A stretch of 36,095 bases of DNA from Rhizobiales bacterium 64-17 (lineage in GTDB: Bacteria; Pseudomonadota; Alphaproteobacteria; Rhizobiales; Xanthobacteraceae), in assembly GCA_001899285.1 (NCBI GenBank), contig MKWA01000002.1, forward strand, positions 266,037 through 302,131, given 5' to 3'. Shown here in pieces: positions 1 to 9,639 of the stretch (position 1 is its first letter; every line of letters starts with the position of its first letter). A program made the translations under genes and the position numbers. The notes beneath the pieces are model-generated. The model was not told the origin of the DNA. It made no database searches and saw nothing but the letters and a program-made list of their open reading frames with translations.

Positions 1-86
1 GCTTTTTCGTCCGAGGGGGGCGCTGAGAGCGCTGCCGGCTGTGTTCGGCTGCGGGTCGCCGCCCACCCGTCACATCCGAGGATTAC

Positions 87-2207
87 ATGTCGGCTCTCTG
101 GTTGATCATTCTCTGCGGCTGCCTCGCCATCGTCTATGGCGTTTGGGCTATCGGTTCGGTGATGAAGGCCGATGCCGGCAACGCGAAGATGCAGGAAATC
201 TCCGCTGCCGTGCGCGAAGGCGCTCAGGCTTATCTCAAGCGGCAATACACGACGATCGGTATCGTCGGCGTCCTCATCTTCCTGATCCTTGGCTGGGGTC
301 TCGGCTGGCTGGTGGCGGTCGGCTTCGCCATCGGTGCGATCCTGTCCGGTGCGACCGGCTTCATCGGCATGAACGTGTCGGTACGTGCCAACGTGCGCAC
401 CGCGCAGGCCGCGATCGGCTCGCTCGGCGGCGGCCTCTCGCTGGCGTTCAAGTCCGGCGCGATCACCGGCCTGTTCGTCGCCGGCCTCGCGCTGCTCGGC
501 GTCGCCGTCTACTTCCTCATTCTTACCGGCCCGCTCGGCAAGGCGCCGAACGACCGTCTGGTCATCGACGCGATGGTGGCACTCGGCTTCGGTGCGTCGC
601 TGATCTCGATCTTCGCCCGTCTCGGCGGCGGCATCTTCACCAAGGGTGCGGACGTCGGCGGCGATCTCGTCGGCAAGGTCGAAGCGGGTATCCCGGAAGA
701 CGATCCGCGCAACCCGGCGACCATCGCCGACAACGTCGGTGACAACGTCGGCGACTGCGCCGGCATGGCGGCGGACCTGTTCGAGACCTATGCGGTGACG
801 CTGGTCGCGACCATGGTGCTGGCCTCGATCTTCTTCGCCGGCGGTCCGCTGCTCTCGACCATGATGCTGCTGCCGCTCGGTATCGGCGCGGCCTGCATCG
901 TCACCTCGATCATCGGCACGTTCTTTGTGCGGCTTGGCGCCAGCCAGTCGATCATGGGTGCGCTATACAAGGGCTTCATCGCCTCGGCGGTGCTGTCGCT
1001 GTTCGCGATTGCCTATGTGGTCCACGCGCTGATTGGTTTCGGGCCGCTGCAGGGTGTCAGCTTCACCGGCAAGGATCTCTACATCTGCGCCGTTGTCGGC
1101 CTCGTCGTGACCGGCCTGATCATCTGGATCACCGAATACTATACAGGCACCAACTTCCGCCCGGTGAAGTCGATCGCGCAGGCGTCGGTGACCGGCCACG
1201 GCACCAACATCATCCAGGGCCTCGCGGTGTCGCTCGAATCGACTGCGCTGCCGTCGCTGGTGATCATCGCCGGCATTCTCGCCGCCTATGGTCTCGCCGG
1301 ACTGTTCGGCATCGCCATCGCGGTCTCGGCGATGCTCGCGCTCGCCGGCATGGTGGTTGCGCTCGACGCCTTCGGCCCGGTGACCGACAACGCTGGCGGT
1401 ATCGCCGAAATGGCGGGCCTGCCGAAGGAGGTGCGCAAGTCGACCGACGCGCTCGACGCGGTCGGCAACACCACCAAGGCAATCACCAAGGGCTACGCGA
1501 TCGGTTCCGCCGGTCTCGGCGCGCTGGTGCTGTTCGCGGCCTATAACGAAGACCTGAAGTTCTTCATCGCCAACTCGGCCAAGCATAAGTATTTCGCGGG
1601 TGTGCAGACCGACTTCGCGTTGACCAACCCCTACGTCGTCGTCGGCCTGCTGTTCGGCGGCCTGCTGCCGTATCTGTTCGCGGCGATGGGCATGACCGCG
1701 GTCGGCCGTGCGGCGGGCGCGATCGTCGAGGAGGTGCGGCGTCAGTTCCGCGCCGACGCGGGGATCATGAAGGGCACCAGCAAGCCGGACTACGGCAAGG
1801 CGGTGGATCTGCTGACCAAGGCGGCGATTAAGGAAATGATCATCCCGTCGCTGCTGCCGGTGCTGTCGCCGATCGTCGTCTTCGTCGCGATCTACTTCAT
1901 CGCGGGCGGCGGCGCGGCCGGCAAGGGCGCTGCGTTCTCGGCGGTCGGCGCGATGCTGCTGGGCGTCATCGTGACGGGTCTGTTCGTCGCGATCTCGATG
2001 ACCTCGGGCGGCGGTGCGTGGGACAATGCCAAGAAGTACATCGAGGACGGCCATCACGGCGGCAAGGGCTCGGAGTCGCACAAGGCGTCGGTGACCGGCG
2101 ATACGGTCGGCGACCCCTACAAGGACACCGCCGGCCCGGCCGTGAACCCGATGATCAAGATCACCAACATCGTGGCGCTGCTGCTGCTGGCGATCCTGGC
2201 TCACTGA
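87..2207 (+). CDS. hppA: Membrane-bound proton-translocating pyrophosphatase
   Basis: This integral membrane enzyme hydrolyses cytoplasmic pyrophosphate and couples it to proton export, conserving energy from biosynthetic PPi. The 706-residue product has the usual length for the family and is built of about 16 hydrophobic segments. The catalytic signature [19 protein letters not shown] lies near residues 214-232, and a second acidic cluster (DNAGGIAEM) lies near residue 433. The stretch [16 protein letters not shown] carries Lys and Thr at the two positions that distinguish K+-independent H+-PPases from K+-dependent ones, which have Ala there and are often Na+ pumps. I therefore infer a K+-independent proton pump. 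The ATG at 87 follows a GAGGA Shine-Dalgarno at 78-82 with a short spacer. The gene appears monocistronic, ending at a strong terminator. The 86 bases upstream contain only a small GCGCT/AGCGC hairpin at 20-32. Confidence 0.97.
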   Translation: MSALWLIILCGCLAIVYGVWAIGSVMKADAGNAKMQEISAAVREGAQAYLKRQYTTIGIVGVLIFLILGWGLGWLVAVGFAIGAILSGATGFIGMNVSVRANVRTAQAAIGSLGGGLSLAFKSGAITGLFVAGLALLGVAVYFLILTGPLGKAPNDRLVIDAMVALGFGASLISIFARLGGGIFTKGADVGGDLVGKVEAGIPEDDPRNPATIADNVGDNVGDCAGMAADLFETYAVTLVATMVLASIFFAGGPLLSTMMLLPLGIGAACIVTSIIGTFFVRLGASQSIMGALYKGFIASAVLSLFAIAYVVHALIGFGPLQGVSFTGKDLYICAVVGLVVTGLIIWITEYYTGTNFRPVKSIAQASVTGHGTNIIQGLAVSLESTALPSLVIIAGILAAYGLAGLFGIAIAVSAMLALAGMVVALDAFGPVTDNAGGIAEMAGLPKEVRKSTDALDAVGNTTKAITKGYAIGSAGLGALVLFAAYNEDLKFFIANSAKHKYFAGVQTDFALTNPYVVVGLLFGGLLPYLFAAMGMTAVGRAAGAIVEEVRRQFRADAGIMKGTSKPDYGKAVDLLTKAAIKEMIIPSLLPVLSPIVVFVAIYFIAGGGAAGKGAAFSAVGAMLLGVIVTGLFVAISMTSGGGAWDNAKKYIEDGHHGGKGSESHKASVTGDTVGDPYKDTAGPAVNPMIKITNIVALLLLAILAH

Positions 2208-2218
2208 GGTTGGGCACC

Positions 2219-2287
2219 GCCTGGCCCCCGACGGGGCCAGGCACCACACGATACGAAAAACCCCGCGGCGCCGGCCGCGGGGTTTTT
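2219..2287. terminator. Tandem hairpins, bidirectional terminator between hppA and bamE
   Basis: There are two stem-loops. The first pairs 2219-2228 with 2233-2242 (GCCTGGCCCC, loop CGAC). The second pairs CCCCGCGGC (2261-2269) with GCCGCGGGG (2274-2282) and is flanked by AAAAA on the left (2256-2260) and TTTTT on the right (2283-2287). The second can therefore terminate both hppA on plus and bamE on minus. The first lacks a T-tract and may protect the hppA mRNA 3' end. Confidence 0.9.
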
Positions 2288-2318
2288 ATTTGAAGCAAAG
2301 CTAATAAGTTAGAATGGC

Positions 2319-2810
2319 TTAGCCGACGATCTTGAAGATGTACCGCAGATAACCCAGCTCTTCGCCACCGGTCTGGGTGGTCTGGCTGACGAAGTCGAAT
2401 ATCTTGCCGTCCTTCAGCCCGTAGTTGGCGAGCCGCTGCACCTTGCGGTTCTTGTCGAAATAGACCGCAACCACCCGCTGATCCTTGACGTCTTCGTGCA
2501 TGAAGGCGACCGGTCGCTCGGTCCGCTGCGAGATGTAATAGAACGCCTCACCGCTGACGGTGGCGACGGTGGAGGGGGTGCCGAGCACGATCAGCACCTG
2601 ATCCTGCGAGGCGCCGATCGGAATCTGTTCGAGCGCGCCCTCGGGCAGCACGTAGCCGCGCTGGAACGTTTCGCTGAAATAACCACCGCAACCACCGAGG
2701 CCGAGGGTCAGTGCGAGCGCCAAGGCCGCCGCCACCGGCCGGCGGCGCGGCCGCGTATCGTGTCCCGCTGCCACGTCAGAAGTTCCAGCACGCTGATGTT
2801 GCTTCGCCAT
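2319..2810 (-). CDS. bamE: Outer membrane assembly lipoprotein BamE (SmpA/OmlA family)
   Basis: BamE is a small lipoprotein subunit of the BAM complex that folds beta-barrel proteins into the outer membrane. From the ATG at 2810 the product is 163 residues with a basic N-region, a hydrophobic core and a lipobox LGGC (Cys41). The domain after it shows family features: GALEQIPIGASQDQVLIVLGTPST, matching the usual helix with a G-x-s-x-x-d/q-V-x-x-x-LG-x-P-s turn, and AFYYISQ followed by a strand with RVVAVYFD. The reading frame stays open further upstream, but that part resembles no BamE leader, so the ATG directly before the signal peptide is preferred. Its ribosome site is weak (GGGCGAA). The gene is divergent from the cytochrome bc1 chaperone gene, with about 120 bases between the two starts that must hold both promoters. 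Confidence 0.88.
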   Translation of the reverse strand: MAKQHQRAGTSDVAAGHDTRPRRRPVAAALALALTLGLGGCGGYFSETFQRGYVLPEGALEQIPIGASQDQVLIVLGTPSTVATVSGEAFYYISQRTERPVAFMHEDVKDQRVVAVYFDKNRKVQRLANYGLKDGKIFDFVSQTTQTGGEELGYLRYIFKIVG

Positions 2811-2932
2811 TTCGCCCGATTTCGCTTGATTTTCGACCGACTTTTTATTCTTGCATCCCCAGGCACGTTCACGTACCCGGCGCCCCACGTACCCCATCCG
2901 GCCCAACAGGCCAATCCGCGACGACAAGCCCG

Positions 2933-3568
2933 ATGATATGGACTCGATTTCGCCGCCAGCCAAGTGACCAGTCCGGTGAAGGGCGCGGCAGCCCGTCACG
3001 GCAGGAAACCATTGCCAGCCTGTATGGCATGATCGTGGCGCAAGCGCGAAGCCCGGCGTTTTACCGGGATTTCGGCGTTCCGGACACGGTTAACGGCCGC
3101 TTCGACATGATCGTGCTGCATCTCGCGCTGGTGCTCGGGCGGCTGCGCGGCAGTGGCGCGGACACCGAGCCGCTGGCGCAGGGACTGTTCGACCACTTTT
3201 GCCGGGACATGGACGGCAATCTGCGGGAAATGGGGATCAGCGACCTCAAGGTTCCCAAGCAGATGAAAGGCATCGGCGAAGCCGTCTATGGCCGGTTGCG
3301 GGCCTATGACGAGGCGCTGGCAGCGCCCGGTCTCGATACGCTGGAAAAGCTGGTGATCCGCAATCTGCAGGATGACCATTTGCGAGACATCGCGCCCGGC
3401 AAAACCCCGGAACAGACGCGCGCCGGGCAACCGGTGGCGGCGCGGGCGGTAGCCGCTTATGTGCGGATGAGCCACGATGCGTTGCGCGGGCAGAATCCCG
3501 GCCGCTGGGAGGCGGACGGCATCTCGTTTGCAGACCCGCCCCACGCGGTGTCGGCGGAGGTCCGATGA
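2933..3568 (+). CDS. Ubiquinol-cytochrome c chaperone family protein (CBP3-like)
   Basis: The product is 211 residues and resembles the bacterial members of the CBP3/UQCC1 family, which assist assembly of cytochrome b in the bc1 complex. Supporting stretches are the N-terminal helix IASLYGMIVAQARSPAFYRD, then VNGRFDMIVLHLALVLGRL, the acidic LFDHFCRDMDGNLREMGISD, and KVPKQMKGIGEAVYGRLRAY, which is the characteristic core. The chosen ATG at 2933 gives a start close to the conserved domain; an open frame continues upstream to 2711 but overlaps bamE and looks non-coding. The stop overlaps the next start in an ATGA at 3565-3568, so it is probably translationally coupled to yceD, the usual alphaproteobacterial arrangement. 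The function is from family knowledge; no catalytic residues are expected. Confidence 0.85.
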   Translation: MIWTRFRRQPSDQSGEGRGSPSRQETIASLYGMIVAQARSPAFYRDFGVPDTVNGRFDMIVLHLALVLGRLRGSGADTEPLAQGLFDHFCRDMDGNLREMGISDLKVPKQMKGIGEAVYGRLRAYDEALAAPGLDTLEKLVIRNLQDDHLRDIAPGKTPEQTRAGQPVAARAVAAYVRMSHDALRGQNPGRWEADGISFADPPHAVSAEVR

Positions 3569-4122
3569 GCAAAGCCGGAAAACCACACCACGCGATTGAC
3601 TGGACCGCGCCCATCACTCTTGAAGAAGTGCCGGAGGCCGGCCGCCATGTCGAACTGGTCGCACCAGAGACGGTGTTGCCGGCGATCGCCACGCTGGCGG
3701 CGGTCAACGCGGTGGATCGTCTGGTGGCGCATTTCGACGTCAGCCATCGCGGCGACGGGCTGCGCGTGGCCGGTCGGGTCGAGGGCAAGGTGGTCCAGAC
3801 CTGTGTGGTGAGTCTCGAGCCGCTGGTGAACGAGATCAGCGAAGAGGTCGATCTGACGTTTTCACCGTCGCTGCGGGACGATGCGGAGGAGATCGAAGTC
3901 TCCGGCGATCCGGACGAGCGCGACCCTCGGGAGCCGATGATCGGTCGCGCGGTCGATCTCGCGGCGGTGGCGGTTGAGTTCCTGATGCTGGGGATCGACC
4001 CGTATCCGCGCAAATCCGGCGCAGAATTCGAGACCCGGACCGCCGGAGACCCCTCCGAGCCGGATCGCCCCAACCCTTTCGCCGTGCTCGAAGCCCTCAA
4101 ACGGGGCCAGAGCCAAGGCTAA
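3565..4122 (+). CDS. yceD: YceD/DUF177 family protein
   Basis: This 185-residue acidic protein belongs to the DUF177 family. Its E. coli member YceD affects 23S rRNA accumulation, with a molecular role still poorly defined. The family hallmark is visible near residues 65-95: a VEGKVVQTCVVSLEPL strand with the single conserved Cys, followed by the acidic loop EISEEVDLTFSP. The C-terminal half has IGRAVDLAAVAVEFLMLGIDPYPR, also typical. In many bacteria yceD sits directly before rpmF and plsX; here plsX follows but rpmF is absent, as is common in alphaproteobacteria. It starts within the stop codon of the upstream chaperone gene. About 230 non-coding bases (4123-4353) separate it from plsX, and I see no clear terminator there. 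Confidence 0.85.
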   Translation: MSKAGKPHHAIDWTAPITLEEVPEAGRHVELVAPETVLPAIATLAAVNAVDRLVAHFDVSHRGDGLRVAGRVEGKVVQTCVVSLEPLVNEISEEVDLTFSPSLRDDAEEIEVSGDPDERDPREPMIGRAVDLAAVAVEFLMLGIDPYPRKSGAEFETRTAGDPSEPDRPNPFAVLEALKRGQSQG

Positions 4123-4353
4123 GGACAAGGGTGGAAGCTGAGTCCGTGCCTGTCTGCAACCCGTTGTCATGGGCCGCCGAGCCGCTATTGTCGCCCGGAA
4201 GTTGGCGGCCTCCGGCCGTCCTCCGGCGTCCACCGGTTCTCGCCAGATTTCCTGTTCGATTTCTTGCCAGATCCCGCACGACGTCTCGCCAACCGATCGC
4301 CAGAGGCGGCGCTCGGATTTGCGCGGATCGAACAGGCAAAGAGACGGTCGTTG

Positions 4354-5415
4354 ATGTCGGATAGGGTTCGCATTGCTCTCGACGCCATGGGCGGGGACCA
4401 CGGCGCGTCGGTCGTGATCCCGGCGGCGGAGATCGCGCTCGCGCGCCATCCCGATATCGATTTCACGCTATTCGGCGACAGCGCCGTGATCGAGCCGATC
4501 CTGGCGCAGCAGCCGCGTCTGAAGGCCAAGGCACAGATCGTCCACACCGACATCGCCATCAAGATGGACGACAAGCCGAGCCAGGCGCTGCGCTACGGCC
4601 GCGGCAAGTCGTCGATGTGGAAAGCCATCGACGCGGTAAAGAAAGGCGAGGCCGACGCGGTGGTGTCCGCCGGCAATACCGGCGCGCTGATGGCCATGTC
4701 CCGCTTCAACCTGAAGATGCAGGCCGGGATCGAGCGTCCCGCCATTGCCTGTCTGTGGCCGAACATCAAGGGCGAATCCGTCGTGCTCGATGTCGGCGCG
4801 TCGATCGGCGCCGATGCCGCGCATCTGGTGGCGCTCGCCGGCATGGGCAGCGCCATGGCCCGCGTCCTGTTCGATCTCGAACGGCCGACGGTGGGTCTGC
4901 TCAATATCGGCATCGAGGAAGTGAAGGGCGTCGAGCAGGTCCGGGAAGCGGGGCAGATGCTGCGCGAGAGCCCGGTGCCGCATTTCGACTATATCGGCTT
5001 CGTCGAGGGCGACGATATCGGCAAGGGGACGGCGGACGTGATCGTCACCGAAGGCTTTGCCGGCAATATCGCGCTCAAGACCGCCGAGGGGACGGCGCGG
5101 CAATTAGCCTACTATCTCCGCAACGCCATGAACCGCACATGGCGGGCGAAGCTGGGCTATCTGTTTGCGCGCCAAGCGTTTAAGACGCTGCGCGAGAAGA
5201 TGGACCCGCGCCGCTCCAACGGCGGCGTGTTTCTGGGATTGAACGGCATCGTCATCAAGAGCCACGGCGGCACCGACGCCGAAGGTTTCGCGGCGGCGAT
5301 CGATATTGGATACGACATGGTGCGTTACGAACTGCTCGCCAAGATCACGCAGGCGCTGGGCCACGATCAGGCTCCTGTCACCGCGCCCGTTACGGTTCAC
5401 GAGGCCGCCTTGTGA
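4354..5415 (+). CDS. plsX: Phosphate acyltransferase PlsX
   Basis: PlsX converts acyl-ACP and phosphate to acyl-phosphate, the acyl donor for PlsY in phosphatidic acid synthesis, and acts at the cytoplasmic face of the membrane. The 353-residue product has the usual length. The family signatures are in order: [20 protein letters not shown] at residues 4-23, [16 protein letters not shown] near 105, [10 protein letters not shown] near 184, [17 protein letters not shown] near 230, and a C-terminal [21 protein letters not shown]. The ATG at 4354 places the DAMGGD motif close to the N-terminus as in homologues; a longer open frame back to 4264 lacks support. The TGA at 5413-5415 overlaps the fabH start, so the two lipid genes are probably co-translated. 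Confidence 0.96.
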   Translation: MSDRVRIALDAMGGDHGASVVIPAAEIALARHPDIDFTLFGDSAVIEPILAQQPRLKAKAQIVHTDIAIKMDDKPSQALRYGRGKSSMWKAIDAVKKGEADAVVSAGNTGALMAMSRFNLKMQAGIERPAIACLWPNIKGESVVLDVGASIGADAAHLVALAGMGSAMARVLFDLERPTVGLLNIGIEEVKGVEQVREAGQMLRESPVPHFDYIGFVEGDDIGKGTADVIVTEGFAGNIALKTAEGTARQLAYYLRNAMNRTWRAKLGYLFARQAFKTLREKMDPRRSNGGVFLGLNGIVIKSHGGTDAEGFAAAIDIGYDMVRYELLAKITQALGHDQAPVTAPVTVHEAAL

Positions 5416-6389
5416 TGACACTGCGGTCCGTCGTTCTCGGGTGCGGCTCCTATCTGCCCGCCCGGACTGTCACCAATGCCGAACTGGCGGTTAAGGTCGA
5501 TACCACCGATGAATGGATCGTGCAGCGCACCGGCATCCGCGAGCGCCACATCGCAGCGGATGGGGAACTGACCTCCGATCTCGCGACCCAGGCGGCGAAG
5601 GCCGCGCTCACGCATGCGGGGATCGACGCGCAGAGCATCGACCTGATCGTGCTGGCGACGTCAACGCCCGACCAGACCTTCCCGGCGAGTGCCGTGTCGG
5701 TGCAGACCAATCTCGGCATCACTCACGGCGCCGCGTTCGACCTGCAGGCGGTGTGCTCCGGCTTCGTCTATGCGATGGCGACGGCGGACAGCCTGTTGCG
5801 CGCCGGCACGTTCAAGCGGGCGCTGGTGATCGGCGCGGAAACCTTCTCGCGCATCCTCGACTGGGAGGATCGCACCACCTGCGTGCTGTTCGGCGACGGC
5901 GCCGGCGCGGTGGTGCTGGAAGCGCAGGAACTGCCCGGCACCCGCGAGGACCGGGGCGTGCTGGTGTCCTGCCTGCGCTCGGACGGCCGGCACAAGTCCA
6001 AGCTCTATGTGGACGGCGGTCCATCCTCGACCGGCACGGTCGGCAAGCTGCGCATGGAAGGCCGCGCCGTGTTCAAGCACGCGGTGGCGATGGTCACTGA
6101 CGTGATCCGCGATGCGTTCAAGGCGACAGGCTATACCGCGCAGGATCTCAACTGGTTCGTGCCACACCAGGCCAACAAACGGATCATCGACGACAGCGCG
6201 GAAAAGCTCGGAATCGCGCCGGAAAAAGTGGTGATCACGGTTGACCTCCACGGCAATACATCGGCGGCGTCAATTCCGCTGGCACTGGACACGGCGGTGC
6301 GCGATGGCCGCATCAAGCGCGGCGATCTGGTGATGCTGGAAGCCATGGGCGGTGGTTTTACCTGGGGATCGGTGCTGGTCCGCTGGTGA
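5415..6389 (+). CDS. fabH: 3-oxoacyl-ACP synthase III (FabH)
   Basis: FabH condenses acetyl-CoA with malonyl-ACP to begin fatty acid elongation. With ATG 5415 the protein is 324 residues. The catalytic triad is intact: Cys114 in [13 protein letters not shown], His251 in VPHQANKRI and Asn281 in [15 protein letters not shown]. The substrate-binding stretch [16 protein letters not shown] is near residue 33 and the C-terminal glycine-rich [13 protein letters not shown] matches the family. An in-frame GTG one codon upstream (5412) is also possible; either way the start overlaps the plsX stop. The order plsX-fabH-ihfA links phospholipid precursor supply and initiation of fatty acid synthesis. A weak CGGGGT/ACCCCG inverted repeat lies just downstream in the 109-base gap before ihfA. 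Confidence 0.96.
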   Translation: MTLRSVVLGCGSYLPARTVTNAELAVKVDTTDEWIVQRTGIRERHIAADGELTSDLATQAAKAALTHAGIDAQSIDLIVLATSTPDQTFPASAVSVQTNLGITHGAAFDLQAVCSGFVYAMATADSLLRAGTFKRALVIGAETFSRILDWEDRTTCVLFGDGAGAVVLEAQELPGTREDRGVLVSCLRSDGRHKSKLYVDGGPSSTGTVGKLRMEGRAVFKHAVAMVTDVIRDAFKATGYTAQDLNWFVPHQANKRIIDDSAEKLGIAPEKVVITVDLHGNTSAASIPLALDTAVRDGRIKRGDLVMLEAMGGGFTWGSVLVRW

Positions 6390-6498
6390 GGCAAGGCTGG
6401 TTGTCGGGGTTGCCGAACTGGTTGACCCCGGCACCTCTCGCACCGTAATATCCTTTAGATTTCAGCTAGATAATCCTTCGCCGGAAGCGGGGCAGGCG

Positions 6499-6804
6499 AT
6501 GAGCGGCAAAACAGTGACGCGCGCGGATCTCTGCGAGGCGGTCTATCAGAAAGTCGGGCTGTCCCGGACCGAGTCCGCCTCGCTGGTGGAACTGGTTCTG
6601 AAGGAGATCACCGACTGTCTCGAGCGTGGCGAAACGGTGAAACTGTCATCGTTCGGCTCGTTCGTTGTGCGCAAGAAGGGCCAGCGTGTCGGCCGCAATC
6701 CGAAAACCGGCACCGAGGTGCCGATTTCGCCGCGGCGGGTGATGGTGTTCAAGCCCTCGGCGATCCTCAAGCAGCGTATCAACGGCCACGCCGTCACCGA
6801 GTGA
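6499..6804 (+). CDS. ihfA: Integration host factor subunit alpha
   Basis: IHF alpha heterodimerises with IHF beta to bend DNA sharply at specific sites in replication, recombination and transcription. The product is 101 residues, the standard length. It starts [23 protein letters not shown] and carries the dimerisation helix, then [20 protein letters not shown], and the DNA-intercalating arm [23 protein letters not shown] with the conserved Pro. The G-R-N-P-K-T-G arm followed by E-V-P-I and the first-helix sequence fit the alpha rather than the beta subunit or HU. The ATG at 6499 follows GGGGCAGGCG. The stop overlaps a GTG start of merR (GTGA, 6801-6804). Confidence 0.94.
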   Translation: MSGKTVTRADLCEAVYQKVGLSRTESASLVELVLKEITDCLERGETVKLSSFGSFVVRKKGQRVGRNPKTGTEVPISPRRVMVFKPSAILKQRINGHAVTE

Positions 6805-7517
6805 CGCGGCGCGACAGGGAGCAGGCGGCTTTGGACCACAAGGATCCAGAAGCCTTTCGCACCATCAGCGAGGTCGCTGACGAGCTCGATTTGCCGCAGC
6901 ACGTCCTGCGATTCTGGGAAACGCGCTTCCGCGATATCCGCCCCATGAAGCGTGGCGGCGGTCGCCGCTATTACCGGCCCGACGATATCGACCTGCTGCG
7001 CGGCGTGCGCCATCTACTGTACGGCGAGGGCTACACCATTCGCGGCGTGCAGCGCATTCTCGCCGAGCAGGGCGTCAAGTTTGTGCAGGCGGTGTGGCAG
7101 ACCGGTGCGCCGCAGCCGCCGCATCGTGCGGGTGCGCAAGATCAGGACGACGAAACCGGTGATGACGCGATTGACGTTGCCGAGGAGGACGACAGCGAGG
7201 AGGAAGCACCGCGCCGCGGTCTGCGCGACCGGCTCACCTCGCTGATCGGCCGCGATCTCAACGAGACCAACGAACCGTTGCGTCGTGATCCGCCGATGCA
7301 GTCGGCGCCGTTGCCGCAGATCGCGCCGGTGGATCGCTTTGCGCCAGCCGTCGAGCCGGAGGAGGGCGAAGCGCCGCCGGCGCCGTCGCCACGTCCGGCT
7401 GTCGCGCAGCCAGTCGTCGCGGCCGGATTGCCGCGCGAGGATCTGCGCAAACTGCAGGCGGCGCTGCATGAGCTTGGCGAGTGTCGCAAGTTGCTCGCCG
7501 GGGGCGGATCGCGCTGA
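6801..7517 (+). CDS. MerR family transcriptional regulator (ihfA-linked)
   Basis: The 238-residue product has an N-terminal MerR winged helix: [25 protein letters not shown] forms the helix-turn-helix and [41 protein letters not shown] the wing and following helices. The remainder is an acidic then Pro/Ala-rich linker (about residues 100-210) and a short C-terminal helix ([18 protein letters not shown]). There is no cluster of effector-binding cysteines like that of metal-sensing MerR proteins, so the inducer is unknown. A MerR gene directly after ihfA is a conserved alphaproteobacterial pairing. The GTG at 6801 overlaps the ihfA stop; a TTG at 6831, preceded by GGGAGCAGG, is an alternative start that removes 10 residues. 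The stop shares one base with the next gene. Confidence 0.85.
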   Translation: MTRRDREQAALDHKDPEAFRTISEVADELDLPQHVLRFWETRFRDIRPMKRGGGRRYYRPDDIDLLRGVRHLLYGEGYTIRGVQRILAEQGVKFVQAVWQTGAPQPPHRAGAQDQDDETGDDAIDVAEEDDSEEEAPRRGLRDRLTSLIGRDLNETNEPLRRDPPMQSAPLPQIAPVDRFAPAVEPEEGEAPPAPSPRPAVAQPVVAAGLPREDLRKLQAALHELGECRKLLAGGGSR

Positions 7518-9031
7518 TGGCCCGCCTGTTGCGACGCACCGGATGGATCTTTGCGCTGATCGGATTGCTTTTCGCCGCCGCGCCGCACGACGCAGCCGCT
7601 CAGATCGGCCCGCTGCCGACTCCGACGCCGGTACCGGTCGGCACCAGCAGCACCGCGCTGACGCCACTCGGCATCTACGCGATTGCCGCGCCGGTCTGCG
7701 CGGCGGTGTCGCCGATGATCGGCACGCTGATTTTGCAGCGGGAGATGACGGTCAACGAGGTTTGGCGCTCGACGCTTGGCTGTTTCCTCGGTCCGGTCGG
7801 CTGGGTGATCTCGCCGCTCCTGTTTCCGGATGCGGTGCCGGCGGCGCCGGCGGCGCGCGCCGTCCGCAGCCCGCAGCGTGGCAATAACAACAACAGCCGT
7901 TTCCGCGCGCCGCCGCGGCTCGAAACACGTTTCGTGCCAAACGAGGTACTGATTGTGACGCGCACGACGCTGCGGCCGGCGGCGCGCGATGCATTGTTCC
8001 GGCGGTTGCAGCTCACAGTGCTGGAGACGCAAAACTTCGGGCTGACCGGGCATGCGGTCTATCGGTTGCGGATCGATAACAATGCAACGGTGGCACAGGT
8101 GATCCGCGCGCTGTCGCGCGGCGGCATGGTCGCGTCGGCGCAGCCGAACTATCTCTACACGCTGGCGCAGGCAGTAGCAGCACCGGCGGATGCTGCGCCG
8201 ACACCAGTTCCGGCCGTGCAGTACGTCATCGACAAACTCAAACTGCGCGACCTGCACAAGATCACCGGTGGCGACGACGTCGTCGTCGCTGTGATCGATT
8301 CCGCGATCGACCGCGCGCATCCCGATCTTGCCGGCGCTGTCACCGAAACATTCGACGCGCTCGGCGGCTCGGCGTCGCCGCATGCCCACGGCACAGGCAT
8401 GGCCGGGGCCATCGCCTCGCACGCCCGGCTGACCGGCATCGCGCCACGCGCACGAATCGTCGCGGTGCGCGCCTTCGACGACGGCGCCAGCGCCGCCGGC
8501 ACGACCTTCGCGATCCTCAAGGGGATCGACTGGGCGCATCAGCGCAGCGCGAAAATCGTCAATATGAGTTTCGCCGGTCCGGCCGATCCGCTCCTGGCCG
8601 AAATGCTGACGCGTGCCAACGCGGCGGGCATGGTTCTCGTCGCGGCTGTCGGCAATGCCGGGCCGCGCTCGCCGCCGCTCTATCCGGCGGCGTATCGCGA
8701 GGTGATCGGCGTTACCGCGGTCGATGCCGACGACACATTGTTCGCGCGCGCCAATCGCGGCCCGCAGGTCCGGCTGGCTGCACCCGGTGTCGATATTCTG
8801 GTGCCGTCGCCGGGCAGCGCCTATCAGATCACGACCGGCACTTCTGTCGCGGCCGCTTATGTCAGCGGCGCCGCCGCGCTCATTCTCGCGCGGCGACCGT
8901 CGGCGACGCCAGCCGAGGTGCGGCGCCTGCTGACGAGCACCGCGGACCGCAAGGCCGGTGCGCGCGCAGGCGACACGGGCGCCGGCGTGCTCGATCCGCT
9001 ACAGGCGGTGACGGCCGCCGACCGCCGCTGA
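7517..9031 (+). CDS. Secreted S8 (subtilisin-like) serine protease with hydrophobic N-terminal domain
   Basis: The 504-residue product has a Sec signal peptide (residues 1 to about 29, ending DAAAQ) and a Thr/Pro stretch. It then has two hydrophobic segments near 52-75 and 86-103, and an Arg/Asn-rich linker with four consecutive Asn. Residues about 138-215 look like an I9-type prodomain (RFVPNEVLIV through VASAQPNYLYTLAQ). The S8 catalytic domain covers about 235-500, with Asp261 (VVVAVIDSAID), His291 (HAHGTGMAG), oxyanion Asn380 (AVGNAG) and nucleophile Ser443 (TGTSVAAAYVSG). The proline usually found four residues after the Ser is replaced by Ala. No C-terminal autotransporter barrel or sorting tail is present. 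The ATG overlaps the merR stop (TGATG). It is convergent with the XRE-cupin gene, 15 bases away. The substrate is unknown. Confidence 0.88.
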   Translation: MARLLRRTGWIFALIGLLFAAAPHDAAAQIGPLPTPTPVPVGTSSTALTPLGIYAIAAPVCAAVSPMIGTLILQREMTVNEVWRSTLGCFLGPVGWVISPLLFPDAVPAAPAARAVRSPQRGNNNNSRFRAPPRLETRFVPNEVLIVTRTTLRPAARDALFRRLQLTVLETQNFGLTGHAVYRLRIDNNATVAQVIRALSRGGMVASAQPNYLYTLAQAVAAPADAAPTPVPAVQYVIDKLKLRDLHKITGGDDVVVAVIDSAIDRAHPDLAGAVTETFDALGGSASPHAHGTGMAGAIASHARLTGIAPRARIVAVRAFDDGASAAGTTFAILKGIDWAHQRSAKIVNMSFAGPADPLLAEMLTRANAAGMVLVAAVGNAGPRSPPLYPAAYREVIGVTAVDADDTLFARANRGPQVRLAAPGVDILVPSPGSAYQITTGTSVAAAYVSGAAALILARRPSATPAEVRRLLTSTADRKAGARAGDTGAGVLDPLQAVTAADRR

Positions 9032-9046
9032 AGTCGGAACCTGATA

Positions 9047-9589
9047 TCAGCGTTTGATCACCGCAAAGCCGATCACCGGCTTCCTGCCGGTGTTGATTAG
9101 CTCGTGGGTGGCTTGCGCCTCGTAATAGAGGCTGTCGCCGGCCGCGAGTGCCACCTCGTCGTCATTGATGCGCAGCGTCATCTGTCCTTGCTGGATGAAG
9201 ATGTATTCCTCGGTGCCGTAGCGATGCGGCGGAAACACACCGGAGCTTGCGCCGGGCGCGATCTCGAACTGGATGAATTCGAGGCCCGATTGATCGAAGG
9301 TCGGCGAGAGGACGCGCCGGCTGATCCCGCCATCGTTCGAGCGCGCCACCACCTGTTCGTCCGGTTTGAGCACGACCACGCGCGCGCGGGGGGTCTGGTG
9401 CAGCATTTCCGACAGCGTGACGCCGAGCGCCTCCGCCAGCCGCGCGGCGACGTCGAGCGACGGCTGGGTCTCGTGCCGCTCGATCTTGGAGATCGCCGCC
9501 TTGGTCACGCCCGAACGTCCGGCAAGGTCGGCCAGCGTCAGCTTCGCCAGTGTCCGCCGTTCCCGCACTTGCTGGGCGAAGCGGGTCAT
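9047..9589 (-). CDS. XRE-family regulator with C-terminal cupin domain
   Basis: This is a two-domain transcription factor of the helix-turn-helix_3 plus cupin_2 type (PuuR-like architecture). Residues about 6-65 form the XRE domain: LAKLTLADLAGRSGVTKAAI followed by SKIERHETQPSLDVAARLAEALGV. A linker follows, and then a small-molecule-binding cupin with FPPHRYGTEEYIFIQQGQ (metal-type His and Glu), a GD turn (LAAGDSLYYEA) and ATHELINTG. Proteins of this design usually repress an adjacent catabolic operon and are relieved by a substrate bound in the cupin. The ATG at 9589 has a good GGAAGAGAG ribosome site; an in-frame ATG at 9619 would add 10 residues. It is divergent from the class II aldolase gene, with overlapping palindromes in the shared upstream region, which suggests it controls that gene and itself. 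Confidence 0.88.
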   Translation of the reverse strand: MTRFAQQVRERRTLAKLTLADLAGRSGVTKAAISKIERHETQPSLDVAARLAEALGVTLSEMLHQTPRARVVVLKPDEQVVARSNDGGISRRVLSPTFDQSGLEFIQFEIAPGASSGVFPPHRYGTEEYIFIQQGQMTLRINDDEVALAAGDSLYYEAQATHELINTGRKPVIGFAVIKR

Positions 9590-9639
9590 CGGGCTCTCTT
9601 CCGGGGACAAAGCGGTCATGTCGGGCTCTGTTTCTCTTG

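Noticed and set aside
963-2249. 428-codon open frame on the minus strand inside hppA
   Set aside because: It is antisense to a strongly conserved hppA, its translation is Arg/His/Asp-rich without any domain, and it is explained by the GC-rich third positions of hppA.
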